In this document: one piece after another, positions 36,517 to 45,793 of the stretch | How the letters are laid out: every line of letters begins with the position of its first letter | Numbering within the stretch: the stretch's first letter is position 1 | Source: Butyricimonas virosa | Lineage (GTDB): Bacteria; Bacteroidota; Bacteroidia; Bacteroidales; Marinifilaceae | Assembly (NCBI RefSeq): GCF_025148635.1 | Contig: NZ_CP102269.1 | Location: forward strand, 1,426,001-1,490,000 | DNA: 64,000 nucleotides | Direction of reading: 5' to 3' | Notes under the pieces: model-generated | What the model was told of the DNA's origin: nothing | The model's input: the letters and a program-made list of their open reading frames with translations, nothing else | The model's database searches: none | Position numbers and translations under genes: made by a program

Positions 36517-37360
36517 TTGTGTTTTATTATTGATTTTATTGTGTTTCGTGTCGTGTAGATCCGTGAAGGAGATTACGGAAAATCGCAGAGATTTACCGAA
36601 TATTACCGAAGGAAAATTGTTTAAAAATATTATTTCTAACGAGTTAGATTATAATACTATATATGCGAAGAAAGTTGATTTATCTTTGAAGGATAACAAG
36701 AATTCCCATAGTCTTAAAGCTATTTTAAGAATACAAAGAGATAGTTTTATATGGGTTTCAGTTAGTGCTGCTTTGGGAGTTGATGTAGCCAGACTACTAT
36801 TAACTCCGGATAGCGTTAAATTTATAAGCCCGAGAGAGAAGAAATATTTTGTTTCGGATTATAGCTATTTTGCGGAACGTTTTGACGTGGGTTTGACATT
36901 TGATTGTTTTCAACGGATACTAACAAATCAATTCTTTGATTTTGAATCTTGTACCACGGAGGCTGTGCGGGGAAAGCGTTATAAATTTGATAAGTCGGGT
37001 AACGATTATGTATTGTATAGTTTAGAAGAAAAAGCATTGGGGAGAAAATTGAAAAAATTATACAAGAAAAGGAGAAAGAATAAAGAATTTTCTTTAGTGT
37101 TGCAGAAAATACATATTGATCCGGATTGTTTCAGACCTAATGCTGTTTCTGTCGAGGATTTGGAAGAGGGTGTCGGAATGAGCGTGAAATACAAGAATAT
37201 AAAGGATTTTAGTGGAAAATTGTTTCCCGGGAAAATAACTTTTAATGTATTTTCGGATAATGATAATTGGGAAGTTATATTGAATTTTGACCGGTTAGAA
37301 TTTGACGTGGAAGTTTCACCTAATTTTAAAATACCTAGTAAGTATAAAAGAATGTATTAG
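36506..37360 (+). CDS. DUF4292 lipoprotein (LolB-like fold possible)
   Basis: 284 residues. The signal peptide ends in a lipobox (LLCFVSCRSVKE, Cys about residue 17). The remainder matches the DUF4292 pattern (SLKAILRIQRDSFIWVSVSA, LGVDVARLLLTPDSVKFISP). The family has a LolA/LolB-like half-barrel and is often suggested to help outer membrane lipoprotein placement; this is inference. Translationally coupled to the TPR gene (11-bp overlap) and 1 bp before the EnvC-like gene. Confidence 0.87.
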   Translation: MRSSCVLLLILLCFVSCRSVKEITENRRDLPNITEGKLFKNIISNELDYNTIYAKKVDLSLKDNKNSHSLKAILRIQRDSFIWVSVSAALGVDVARLLLTPDSVKFISPREKKYFVSDYSYFAERFDVGLTFDCFQRILTNQFFDFESCTTEAVRGKRYKFDKSGNDYVLYSLEEKALGRKLKKLYKKRRKNKEFSLVLQKIHIDPDCFRPNAVSVEDLEEGVGMSVKYKNIKDFSGKLFPGKITFNVFSDNDNWEVILNFDRLEFDVEVSPNFKIPSKYKRMY

Positions 37361-37361
37361 C

Positions 37362-38552
37362 ATGGATATTTGTCGTAACATATTAATCGTAATTTTCTTG
37401 TTTTCTTTCACTTTTTCTTACTCGCAGTCGATTGACGCTATTAAAAAGAAAAATGAAAAGACGGAGAAGGAAATTGCGTATTTGAATAAGTTACTGGAAA
37501 ATGCCCGTAAAGATAAATCTTCCACTATACAGAAAGTATCGATCATCAACCAGAAAATCGATAAGGGAAAAGAGATGATTCAATCTCTCACGAACGAGGT
37601 GAATTACCTTGATGGTCAGATTAAAAAGAATGAGTCTGTTAAATCCGCTTTGGAATCCGATAAACAACGGATGTTGGAATTCTATTCTAAGATGGTATAC
37701 GAGACTTGGAAAAAGAGAAATGAATCGGATAAATTGATCTACATATTTTCTTCTTCGAGTTTTGCTCAGGCTTATGCCCGGTATAAATATTTTGAACAGG
37801 TTCAGGACTATTCCAAGCGGCAGATTCAGTTAATTGAGCAGACAAATGATTCATTGACTGCTATTAATAGAGAATTGAGTAAATTGATAATTCTGAAAAG
37901 TGAAACACAGTCTAAAATTACTTTTCAAAATAATCAGTTGATCAGGCAACAAAATGAGGCGAACACGTATATAGCGGATTTGAAGAAAAAGGAAAAAGAA
38001 CTTCTACGAAAGTTGAATATTGAGATTAAAAACAGAGAACGTTTTAAAAAAGAATTGGAGAAACTCATTGCTGCTCAGGCTAAAAAGTCGGGGAGTAAAA
38101 ATTCTACATATAAATTAACACCAGAAGAGAAACTTATTTCCGACGATTTCGCTAAAAATAGAGGAAAGTTACCTTGGCCTGTTGAACAGGGATTTGTGTC
38201 GGAGAAATTCGGGGTGAATGTACACCCTGTTTTTAAACAGGTGAAGTTAAATAATGCAGGAATTACTATTACGACATCCCGGAATGCTGATGTTAGAGCG
38301 GTATTTAAGGGTGTAGTGACGGAAATAATGTTTATCCCAGGAGATAATAACGTTGTGATTGTGCGGCATGGAAATTATCTGACGGTGTATTCGAACTTGG
38401 TGGAGATATTTATTAAGAAGGGGGATACCGTCAATGTGAAACAAAAAATTGGCAAGCTGGCTGTGAGTAGTGGTAATAACAGTACGTTAAATTTTCAAGT
38501 TTGGAGAGATAAAGACAATTTAGATCCACAATTATGGTTAACGCCTTGGTAG
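37362..38552 (+). CDS. EnvC-like murein hydrolase activator (coiled coil plus degenerate M23 domain)
   Basis: 396 residues from the ATG at 37362, which starts a signal peptide (ILIVIFLFSFTFSYSQ). Long coiled coils fill residues 22-250 (KKNEKTEKEIAYLNKLLENA and following). The C-terminal LytM/M23 fold (PWPVEQGFVSEKFGVNVHPV ... VIVRHGNYLTVYSN) lacks metal ligands: the usual GIDI-type Asp is replaced (NAGITIT) and the final HxH reads LNFQVW. It therefore probably activates amidases, as EnvC does, rather than cutting peptidoglycan itself. Confidence 0.9.
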   Translation: MDICRNILIVIFLFSFTFSYSQSIDAIKKKNEKTEKEIAYLNKLLENARKDKSSTIQKVSIINQKIDKGKEMIQSLTNEVNYLDGQIKKNESVKSALESDKQRMLEFYSKMVYETWKKRNESDKLIYIFSSSSFAQAYARYKYFEQVQDYSKRQIQLIEQTNDSLTAINRELSKLIILKSETQSKITFQNNQLIRQQNEANTYIADLKKKEKELLRKLNIEIKNRERFKKELEKLIAAQAKKSGSKNSTYKLTPEEKLISDDFAKNRGKLPWPVEQGFVSEKFGVNVHPVFKQVKLNNAGITITTSRNADVRAVFKGVVTEIMFIPGDNNVVIVRHGNYLTVYSNLVEIFIKKGDTVNVKQKIGKLAVSSGNNSTLNFQVWRDKDNLDPQLWLTPW

Positions 38553-38672
38553 AGTAGGAGTATGTTTGAAAGATTAATAATATACTTTATTGGTGGTTGG
38601 TATTTAAAAATATTTTACTTACATTCGCTAAACGGTAAATAGTGAGAATACTGCTTTTTATAGCTGCGGAAT

Positions 38673-38756
38673 ATGAGTAAAATGGTGAGTAAAAAAGGCT
38701 TGGTTATGATTGCGATGATCGTTATTAATTATTTGAAAAAGCGATGGACAAATTAG
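38673..38756 (+). CDS. Possible tiny membrane peptide (27 aa)
   Basis: An ATG-started frame with a short hydrophobic run (GLVMIAMIVINYL) and basic ends. It overlaps the start of the next gene by 13 bp, which would allow translational coupling. There is no other support; it may be chance. Confidence 0.22.
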   Translation: MSKMVSKKGLVMIAMIVINYLKKRWTN

Positions 38757-39142
38757 AGTTTTCGATTGCCTCTGAAATTGGTAATATCGTTAAAGTTGAG
38801 AACTTTATCGATTATTTCTCGGATGTTTATAATGTCGAACCGGATGTGTTCGGCAAGATAAGTTTGTGTGTTATTGAAGCTGTTAATAATGCAATTCTTT
38901 ATGGAAATAAACTGGATTCTTCAAAGCATGTTAAGTTTTCGGTTTACGAAGAAGAAAAGCGTTTATTCGTGGCCGTGAAAGACGAGGGTGAAGGTTTTGA
39001 TTATTCTTATATCCCGGACCCTACTTTACCGGATAATATAGAAAAAGATGCAGGACGTGGTCTTTACCTGATGAAAACGCTTTCTGATGATTTGATTTTT
39101 GAAGACGGTGGATCAAAGGTGACCATGGTTTTCAATTTATAA
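38744..39142 (+). CDS. Histidine-kinase-like ATPase, anti-sigma factor (RsbW) type
   Basis: 132 residues. The GHKL ATPase boxes are visible: N box CVIEAVNNAILYGNKLD, G1 box VKDEGEGFDY and G2 box AGRGLYLMKTLSDDL. It has the size of SpoIIAB/RsbW-type serine kinases, but no anti-sigma antagonist (STAS) gene is next to it. In Bacteroidota such genes often precede ybeY and mnmG. Function is inferred from fold only. Confidence 0.88.
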   Translation: MDKLEFSIASEIGNIVKVENFIDYFSDVYNVEPDVFGKISLCVIEAVNNAILYGNKLDSSKHVKFSVYEEEKRLFVAVKDEGEGFDYSYIPDPTLPDNIEKDAGRGLYLMKTLSDDLIFEDGGSKVTMVFNL

Positions 39143-39149
39143 TATATAG

Positions 39150-39578
39150 ATGAGCGGACTTCTTTTTTTTAGTGAGGAATGTGATATTCCTTCTTTTTTT
39201 AATGAAGAGAGAGTGAAACAATGGCTACAAGCTGTTGCTGATGATTATTCGTTTCAATTAGGAACGATCTCTTTTATTTTTTGTAATGATGATTATATCT
39301 TGGATGTAAACAGGAAATATTTGAATCATGATTATTACACCGACGTTATTACTTTTGACTACTCCGAGAGAAAAATATTGTCAGGTGATGTTTTTATCAG
39401 TCTTGATACAGTTCAATCCAATGCTTTAGAATTCAATACAACTTATGAAGATGAATTACATAGGGTACTTGTACACTCTGTACTTCATTTGATAGGTTTT
39501 AAAGATAAATCAGATGCTGACGCGAAAGAGATGCGTCAAAATGAAAATCATTGCTTAGAATTGCTTAAAACGATATAA
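39150..39578 (+). CDS. ybeY: Endoribonuclease YbeY, 16S rRNA maturation factor
   Basis: 142 residues. The zinc-binding motif HRVLVHSVLHLIGFKDKSD has the first two His, with Asp in place of the third His as in many Bacteroidota members. The preceding conserved part is NHDYYTDVITFDYS. It processes rRNA 3' ends and acts in ribosome quality control. It lies 7 bp after the GHKL gene and 2 bp before mnmG. Confidence 0.93.
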   Translation: MSGLLFFSEECDIPSFFNEERVKQWLQAVADDYSFQLGTISFIFCNDDYILDVNRKYLNHDYYTDVITFDYSERKILSGDVFISLDTVQSNALEFNTTYEDELHRVLVHSVLHLIGFKDKSDADAKEMRQNENHCLELLKTI

Positions 39579-39580
39579 TT

Positions 39581-41464
39581 ATGTCACAATTACTGCCCGT
39601 GTATGATGTTATTGTAGTAGGGGCCGGACACGCTGGTTGTGAGGCAGCTTGTGCTGCAGCTAATTTAGGATCGAAGACGCTACTTATTACATTGGATATG
39701 AATAAGATAGCGCAAATGTCTTGTAATCCGGCTATGGGTGGTATTGCTAAAGGTCAGATTGTTAGAGAGATAGATGCTTTAGGTGGTGGATCTGGCATTG
39801 TAACAGATAAAAGTACAATCCAATTCCGTATGCTGAACCTATCTAAAGGACCTGCTATGTGGAGTCCGAGGGCTCAATGTGATCGAATGATTTTTTCTGC
39901 TGAATGGAGAGATAGGGTAGAGCATACCGATAATCTGGATTTGTGGCAGGATGATGTGATAGAACTTCTTTTGGATAAAGATCGAGTTACTGGGGTCAAA
40001 ACTAGATTAGGGATTTCTTTTAGCTCCCGTTGTGTGATTTTGACTAATGGTACCTTTTTAAACGGTCTAATGCATATCGGACGAGTTAGCTTTCCCGGTG
40101 GTCGAATTTCAGAACCGGCTACTTATGGTTTATCCGATCAGTTGAAAGAATATGGTTTTGCAGTCGGGCGGATGAAAACGGGTACTCCGGTTCGTATAGA
40201 TGGTCGAAGTATTGATTTTTCTAAATTAACCCGTCAGGATGGAGATAATGATTTTCATAAATTCTCTTTTCTGAGTTTCGCCTATACGAATTCACTTGAG
40301 AAGAGACCCTGTTATATCGCCTATACGAATAAAGTCGTACATGATATTTTGCGGGAAGGATTTGATGATAGTCCTTTATTTAATGGTACGATAAAAAGTA
40401 TAGGTCCTCGTTATTGTCCGAGTATAGAAACTAAATTAGATACTTTTTCAGATCGAGATAGTCATCATTTGTTTTTGGAACCAGAAGGAGAGAAGACGAC
40501 CGAATATTATCTGAATGGATTTTCTTCTTCTTTACCTTGGGATATTCAATTGCGTGCATTGAGAAATGTGGAGGGTTTTGAGAATGTAAAAATTTTTAGA
40601 CCGGGTTATGCTATCGAGTATGATTTTTTCCAACCTACTCAATTGTATCCGACTTTAGAAACAAAATTAATCAAGGGACTTTATTTTGCCGGACAAATAA
40701 ACGGGACTACCGGATACGAGGAGGCAGCGGCTCAAGGATTGATGGCCGGAATAAATGCCCATCTTTCACTTCATGAAAATAGAGATTTCGTACTGAATCG
40801 AGATCAGGCTTATATTGGAGTACTGATTGATGATTTAGTTACAAAAGGGGTAGATGAACCTTACCGTATGTTTACTTCTCGTGCGGAGTATAGAATTTTA
40901 TTGAGACAGGATGATGCGGATGCCCGCTTGACTCGTTTAGGATATTCTCTAGGTCTTGTGAAAGAAGATCGTTTTGCCGTGTTTGAAGATAAAATTTTGA
41001 AACGTGATAGATTGATAGATTTTGTTACTAATTTTAGTATTTCACCTGATGAAATTAATCCGACTTTAGAAGTTTTGGGATCTTCACCTATTCGGCAGAA
41101 AATAAAATTGATTGATATTATTTCGAGACCGCAGGTAACTATTCCTAAAATTGTAGGTTCAATTCCTTCTTTGAAAGAATTTATTTTTGACAATAATTTG
41201 CGAGAAGAAATCATAGAGGCTGCCGAAGTTTTAATTAAATATTCGGGATATATCGAGAGAGAAAAATTAATAGCTGATAAATTGAATCGGTTAGAAAATT
41301 TAGTTATTGCGAATAAATTTAATTATATGGAGATAACTTCTCTTTCTTATGAAGCTCGTCAAAAATTGACAAAGATTAATCCGAAAACTATTGGACAGGC
41401 ATCACGTATTACAGGAGTATCACCTTCTGACATCAATGTTTTATTGATTTTATTGGGAAGATAA
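39581..41464 (+). CDS. mnmG: tRNA uridine-5-carboxymethylaminomethyl modification enzyme MnmG (GidA)
   Basis: 627 residues. The FAD-binding start is VIVVGAGHAGCEAACAAANL. The signatures GGIAKGQIVREIDALGG and GQINGTTGYEEAAAQGLMAG follow, and the C-terminal helical domain ends normally. With MnmE it modifies the wobble uridine of several tRNAs. In many bacteria mnmG lies close to the replication origin, which fits the parS-like site 6 bp after its stop and the candidate origin 7 kb upstream. Confidence 0.98.
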   Translation: MSQLLPVYDVIVVGAGHAGCEAACAAANLGSKTLLITLDMNKIAQMSCNPAMGGIAKGQIVREIDALGGGSGIVTDKSTIQFRMLNLSKGPAMWSPRAQCDRMIFSAEWRDRVEHTDNLDLWQDDVIELLLDKDRVTGVKTRLGISFSSRCVILTNGTFLNGLMHIGRVSFPGGRISEPATYGLSDQLKEYGFAVGRMKTGTPVRIDGRSIDFSKLTRQDGDNDFHKFSFLSFAYTNSLEKRPCYIAYTNKVVHDILREGFDDSPLFNGTIKSIGPRYCPSIETKLDTFSDRDSHHLFLEPEGEKTTEYYLNGFSSSLPWDIQLRALRNVEGFENVKIFRPGYAIEYDFFQPTQLYPTLETKLIKGLYFAGQINGTTGYEEAAAQGLMAGINAHLSLHENRDFVLNRDQAYIGVLIDDLVTKGVDEPYRMFTSRAEYRILLRQDDADARLTRLGYSLGLVKEDRFAVFEDKILKRDRLIDFVTNFSISPDEINPTLEVLGSSPIRQKIKLIDIISRPQVTIPKIVGSIPSLKEFIFDNNLREEIIEAAEVLIKYSGYIEREKLIADKLNRLENLVIANKFNYMEITSLSYEARQKLTKINPKTIGQASRITGVSPSDINVLLILLGR

Positions 41465-41470
41465 AAGAAA

Positions 41471-41486
41471 TGTTTCACGTGGAACG
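41471..41486. promoter_or_regulatory. parS-like centromere site
   Basis: TGTTTCACGTGGAACG differs at one position from TGTTTCACGTGGAACA, the complement of a known form of the parS consensus TGTTNCACGTGAAACA. It lies between mnmG and ade, outside coding sequence. ParB binds such sites near chromosome origins. Confidence 0.5.
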
Positions 41487-41510
41487 TTGAAAATAGTGCG
41501 AAGGGTACTA

Positions 41511-41541
41511 TTGAATAAATTCGGGTAAAAAGGTATATTTG
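41511..41541 (+). promoter_or_regulatory. ade promoter
   Basis: TTG (41511-41513), 20 bases, TATATTTG (41534-41541), 36 bp before the ade start. Confidence 0.6.
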
Positions 41542-41577
41542 TAGGGTAAATATTACAAACAAAAACCGAGGTATAAA

Positions 41578-43194
41578 ATGGAAATCATTGAAGGGAATTT
41601 AATTGATATAGAAAACAGGGAATTTTATCCTTGCGCTATATCTATATTTGAAGGAAAGATCATGAATATAGAAAGGAATTCTAATTCGTATGATCAATAT
41701 ATTTCGCCGGGATTTATAGATGCGCATGTCCATGTGGAAAGTTCCATGTTAATGCCTGTCGAGTTTTCTAAATTAGTAATTCCGAATGGAACAGTGGGTG
41801 TAATTGCCGATCCGCATGAAATTGCCAATGTTTTAGGGGTAGAAGGGGTGGAATTGATGGTAAATAATGGAGAAAAGACACCTTTAAAATTCTTTTGGGG
41901 TATTCCTTCATGTGTTCCTGCAACTCCATTCGACAAACCGGGATCCATTTTATCCATAAAAGACACGGATAAATTAGCAAAAACCGGAAAGTTTACAATG
42001 CTTTCTGAAGTCATGAACATTCCTGGCGTTATAAATAATGATCCGGATGTCATTGGAAAAATAGAAATAGCTAAGAAATACCGATTAAAAATAGATGGTC
42101 ATGCACCGGAACTCGTGGGTGATCCATTGAGTTTATATATTGCTCATGGTATAGAAACCGATCATGAATCTTCGACCATAGAAGAGGCAGAAGAAAAAAT
42201 TTCGAAAGGAATGCATATCATGATCAGGGAGGGAAGTGCTGCTAAAAACTATAATGCATTAAAATCATTGATTGCTACACGTACGGATAGCGTTATGTTT
42301 TGCACGGATGATTCACATGCTGACGACTTATTAAATGAAGGTCATATTAATAAAATTGTCAAAAAAGCATTGGCTGATGGCTTTGGTATTTTTGATATTT
42401 TGCAGATTGCGTGTCTTAATCCGGTACGTTTTTATAATCTAAATATAGGAACTTTGCATATCGGAGATAATGCGGATTTCATTATTTTTGATGATATAGA
42501 ATCTTTGAATATACGTTCCACTTATATTCGTGGGGAGGTAGTCTATGGTGAAAACAGTTCTAAAAATAATCCGGTTTGTGATGTACCTTTATTAAATAAG
42601 TTTCATCATGATGAAATAAGTTTATCTGATCTTCATACTAATGTTTTTGGAGATGTTACCTGTATTCAAGTAAAATCTGATAGTCTTTTGACAGACCGTA
42701 AAATCTTTCATTTCGATGAAAAGATAGAAGGTTTTCAATCGGATTTAGATAAAGATGTTTTGAAAATAGTTTATTTAAATCGTTACTTTAACTCTAAACC
42801 GCAGATCGGTTTTATTTCGGGCGTCGGTTTAAAACGAGGAGCTTTTGCTTCTTCTATATCACATGACTCACATAATATTATTGCAGTGGGTTGTACCGAT
42901 CAAGATTTAATGCTTGCAATAAATGAATTGATAAAAGAAAAAGGTGGTTTAGTAGTGAATGAAGAGAGCAAATTACACTCTTTATCTCTTCCTATTGGTG
43001 GTATTATAAGTGATAAAAGTGGGAGAGAAGTGGCAGATCGCTATATGAAATTGAATGAAATACTTTCAAAAATGGGAACACCTTTAAAATCTCCTTTCAT
43101 GACACTTTCATTTATGGCATTAATTGTAATACCTACTTTAAAGATAGGAGAAAAAGGAATCTTTGATTTTGAGAAGTTTGATTTTGTGAAATAG
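41578..43194 (+). CDS. ade: Adenine deaminase
   Basis: 538 residues. The amidohydrolase metal site is PGFIDAHVHVESSMLMPVEF, with further ligands in IDGHAPEL, ETDHESST and MFCTDDSHADDL. The C-terminal adenine-deaminase domain includes GVGLKRGAFASSISHDSHNI. It turns adenine into hypoxanthine and ammonia for purine salvage. uvrC starts 3 bp after the stop, so they are probably co-transcribed. Confidence 0.96.
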   Translation: MEIIEGNLIDIENREFYPCAISIFEGKIMNIERNSNSYDQYISPGFIDAHVHVESSMLMPVEFSKLVIPNGTVGVIADPHEIANVLGVEGVELMVNNGEKTPLKFFWGIPSCVPATPFDKPGSILSIKDTDKLAKTGKFTMLSEVMNIPGVINNDPDVIGKIEIAKKYRLKIDGHAPELVGDPLSLYIAHGIETDHESSTIEEAEEKISKGMHIMIREGSAAKNYNALKSLIATRTDSVMFCTDDSHADDLLNEGHINKIVKKALADGFGIFDILQIACLNPVRFYNLNIGTLHIGDNADFIIFDDIESLNIRSTYIRGEVVYGENSSKNNPVCDVPLLNKFHHDEISLSDLHTNVFGDVTCIQVKSDSLLTDRKIFHFDEKIEGFQSDLDKDVLKIVYLNRYFNSKPQIGFISGVGLKRGAFASSISHDSHNIIAVGCTDQDLMLAINELIKEKGGLVVNEESKLHSLSLPIGGIISDKSGREVADRYMKLNEILSKMGTPLKSPFMTLSFMALIVIPTLKIGEKGIFDFEKFDFVK

Positions 43195-43197
43195 TAT

Positions 43198-45003
43198 ATG
43201 GCAGAAGATGAATTTGGATTGAAAGAGAAAGTCAGTAAATTACCTACGACTCCGGGAGTGTATCAATTTTTTGATGCAAATGGAGTAATTATATATATAG
43301 GTAAGGCTAAGAATCTGAAAAACAGAGTTTCATCTTATTTTGTGAAGACAAATCAGACCTCTAAAACAATGGTTTTGGTCCGTAAAATACGGGATTTGAA
43401 GTACATTGTGGTTAATACAGAGGAAGATGCGCTATTACTAGAGAATAATTTGATCAAAAAATACAAACCCCACTATAATATTCTGTTGAAAGATGATAAA
43501 ACGTACCCTTGGATTTGTATTACAAAAGAGGCTTTTCCACGAGTTTTTACCACTCGGAAATTTATCCGGAACGGTTCAGAGTATTTTGGGCCTTATACTT
43601 CGGCTAAATATGCTAACACCTTGATTTCCTTGATAAAATCACTGTATAAATTGAGAACTTGTAATTTATCTCTCAATAAATCAGCTGTTTATAGTGGAAA
43701 GTATAAAGTATGCCTGGAATATCACATCGGAAATTGTATGGGGCCTTGCGTTGGGTACGTGCAGGAAGAGGAATATATGGAATATATTGCACAGATCCAG
43801 AATATTTTGAAAGGAAATATTTCTTCCGTGATCGATTTTATGACTCGAAAAATGAAGGAATATACTGTTTCTCTTCAATTCGAAAAGGCACAGGAAATGA
43901 AGGAGGCCATAGAAGCATTAAAAACTCATCAAACAAAATCCACGATAGTAAGTACCTCAATAAACGATATAGATGTATTTTCTTACTTGGAAGATGAAAA
44001 ATATGCCTATGTGAATTACTTGAGAATTGTTCATGGAGCTGTGAATCAAGTGCATACTATTGAATTAGAGAAAAAATTGGATGAATCGAAAGAGTCTTTA
44101 CTTTCTTTTGCCATTTTTGAGATCCGCCAATTGGTAAATAGTCGCTCTAGGGAGGTTCTAGTACCTTTCTACCCGGATGTATTGATGGAAGGAATTAACT
44201 ATGCTATCCCGCAAAGAGGGGAGAAAAAACAACTATTGGAGTTATCTGAACGGAACGTGAAATTCTTTAAAATGGATCGGGAGAGGCAGCGGGGATTACG
44301 GCGGCAGGATAGTAAATTAGATCTACTAAATACGATAAAAAATGATCTGAAATTACCTCGATTACCTCATCGGATGGAATGTTTCGATAACTCTAATATA
44401 CAAGGAACCAATCCTGTAGCCTCTTGTGTCGTTTTTATTGACGGTAAACCGGCAAAGCGGGAATACAGACGTTTCCACGTGAAAACTGTTATTGGGGCAA
44501 ATGATTTCGCTTCGATGGAAGAGATATTGTACCGTCGCTATCACCGGGTACTTGAAGAGGGTGGGGAGTTGCCTGATTTGATTGTGGTAGATGGTGGAAA
44601 GGGGCAATTAAGTTCAGCCGTGGCCACATTACGTAAATTGGATTTGTTGGAAAGAGTACCTATCATTGGTTTGGCCAAGCAAATGGAAGAAATATATTAT
44701 CCCGGAGATAAAGATCCTTATTTGTTAGCGAAAACTTCCGTGGCTTTAAAGACATTAATGCATATCCGGGACGAGGCTCACCGTTTTGGTATCACTTTTC
44801 ATCGTAAATTACGAGAGAAAAAACAGACAATCAGTGTATTAAGTGAAATTAAAGGTATAGGTGAGAAAACAGAAGTATCTTTATTACAATATTTTAAATC
44901 TGTAAATGCTATAAAAGAGGCATCTCGTGAAGAGTTAGCAAAAGCCATAGGTCCGGCTAAAGGAAATATCGTGTATGATTATTTTCATTCTGCTGTTTCT
45001 TAA
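43198..45003 (+). CDS. uvrC: Excinuclease ABC subunit C
   Basis: 601 residues. The N-terminal GIY-YIG nuclease is TPGVYQFFDANGVIIYIGKA (3' incision). Then a Cys-containing linker, the UVR motif (EYTVSLQFEKAQEMKEAIEA), an RNase-H-like 5' nuclease domain (ECFDNSNIQGTNPVASCVVF; IVVDGGKGQLSSA) and C-terminal helix-hairpin-helix (SEIKGIGEKTEVSLLQYF). It makes both cuts around DNA lesions during nucleotide excision repair. Confidence 0.98.
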   Translation: MAEDEFGLKEKVSKLPTTPGVYQFFDANGVIIYIGKAKNLKNRVSSYFVKTNQTSKTMVLVRKIRDLKYIVVNTEEDALLLENNLIKKYKPHYNILLKDDKTYPWICITKEAFPRVFTTRKFIRNGSEYFGPYTSAKYANTLISLIKSLYKLRTCNLSLNKSAVYSGKYKVCLEYHIGNCMGPCVGYVQEEEYMEYIAQIQNILKGNISSVIDFMTRKMKEYTVSLQFEKAQEMKEAIEALKTHQTKSTIVSTSINDIDVFSYLEDEKYAYVNYLRIVHGAVNQVHTIELEKKLDESKESLLSFAIFEIRQLVNSRSREVLVPFYPDVLMEGINYAIPQRGEKKQLLELSERNVKFFKMDRERQRGLRRQDSKLDLLNTIKNDLKLPRLPHRMECFDNSNIQGTNPVASCVVFIDGKPAKREYRRFHVKTVIGANDFASMEEILYRRYHRVLEEGGELPDLIVVDGGKGQLSSAVATLRKLDLLERVPIIGLAKQMEEIYYPGDKDPYLLAKTSVALKTLMHIRDEAHRFGITFHRKLREKKQTISVLSEIKGIGEKTEVSLLQYFKSVNAIKEASREELAKAIGPAKGNIVYDYFHSAVS

Positions 45004-45011
45004 TAATTTTA

Positions 45012-45019
45012 TATCTTTG
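45012..45019 (+). promoter_or_regulatory. -7 element before the relic locus
   Basis: TATCTTTG, 17 bp before the ATG of the sigma-factor remnant; no TTTG at -33. Confidence 0.35.
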
Positions 45020-45035
45020 TGTGTATTTCAGTGTA

Positions 45036-45305
45036 ATGGATGAAACTAATATTCTGCTAGAAAGATTAAAGGCTAATGATGAGGCGGCTTATCAGAGTTG
45101 TTTGAGACTTATTTCAAACAGTTACATCATTTTGCCGAGTGAATGGTGTTTGATTCTGAGGTTGTCAGTAAATATAGTTGCTTTTTCCCAAACAGCTAAA
45201 ATCTCAGTTAATTTCACGGAAACTCCACTTTCAGAAGTTTTTGCAGAATTGGGAAAACAGGTTAAAATGGTTTTCTTGTACGACCATAAATTGGTTGAAT
45301 GGTAA
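45036..45305 (+). pseudogene. Fused remnants of an ECF sigma gene start and a SusC STN domain
   Basis: The frame opens with a sigma-70-like N-terminus (MDETNILLERLKANDEAAYQ). After about 45095 the expected continuation lies in another frame: it reads LFETYFKQLHHFAE, a stop, then MVFDSEVVSK, as in region 2 of ECF factors, so there is a frameshift and then a break. From about 45165 the sequence turns into a SusC-type segment (NIVAFSQTAKISVNFTETPL, then SEVFAELGKQVKMVFLYDHK), the STN domain, which ends abruptly at 45305. The fecR gene and most of susC are gone. Confidence 0.7.
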
Positions 45306-45735
45306 TTTGGTGAAGCTTTCAGATTTTAAGGGAAAACTTGTTTATATGGATATTTGGGCGACATGGTGTGGGCCGTGTGTGGAAGAAATTCCTAATATGG
45401 AAAAATTGTACCAACATTATAAAGATGATCCAAGAATTCTGTTAGTGAGCGTATCGGTGGATAGTAAAAAGAACCTTTGGGAGAAAAAATTAGATGAAGA
45501 CAAACCTCAATGGCCGCAATATATAGTTGATGGAGCTTTAAAGGATAAATTGTACAATGAATACATAATAACCGGAATACCTCGTTTTATGATGTTTGAT
45601 AGTGAGGGTAGAATTATCACAATCAATGCGATGAGACCTTCTAACGGTAAACTGATTCCGTTTATAGAAGAACAGTTGTCCAAACCGAAAGAGATAAAAG
45701 GTCCCGGTGGTATGAAAATGATTAAACTGAAGTAA
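45290..45735 (+). pseudogene. TlpA-type thiol-disulfide oxidoreductase, C-terminal domain only
   Basis: An open frame joins the STN remnant at about 45290-45300 and gives a complete thioredoxin-like domain: LVKLSDFKGKLVYMDIWATW, the intact WCGPC active site, and cis-Pro in ITGIPRFMMFDSEG. In a normal protein a signal peptide and an N-terminal DUF4369-type domain would come first; here there is none, so export is unlikely. It ends at a good terminator. I read it as the tail of the same deleted uptake locus. The frame could begin as early as 45178, in which case the STN piece is out of frame. Confidence 0.65.
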
Positions 45736-45757
45736 TCTAAGATTAATATAAACTATT

Positions 45758-45793
45758 ACCCCTTAAAAGTGTATAAACTTTTAAGGGGTTTAT
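45758..45793. terminator. Bidirectional terminator (relic locus / DAHP synthase gene)
   Basis: Perfect 13-bp stem ACCCCTTAAAAGT / ACTTTTAAGGGGT with a 6-base loop and T-rich flanks on both strands; two convergent units end here. Confidence 0.85.

Noticed and set aside
44471..44486. Second parS-like site in uvrC (CACGTG core)
   Set aside because: Only the CACGTG core and a few flanking bases fit; at least four mismatches, within coding sequence.
45021..45735. A single functional fusion protein (sigma-STN-thioredoxin)
   Set aside because: The pieces are in different frames with stops between them, and none of the parts except the thioredoxin domain is complete.
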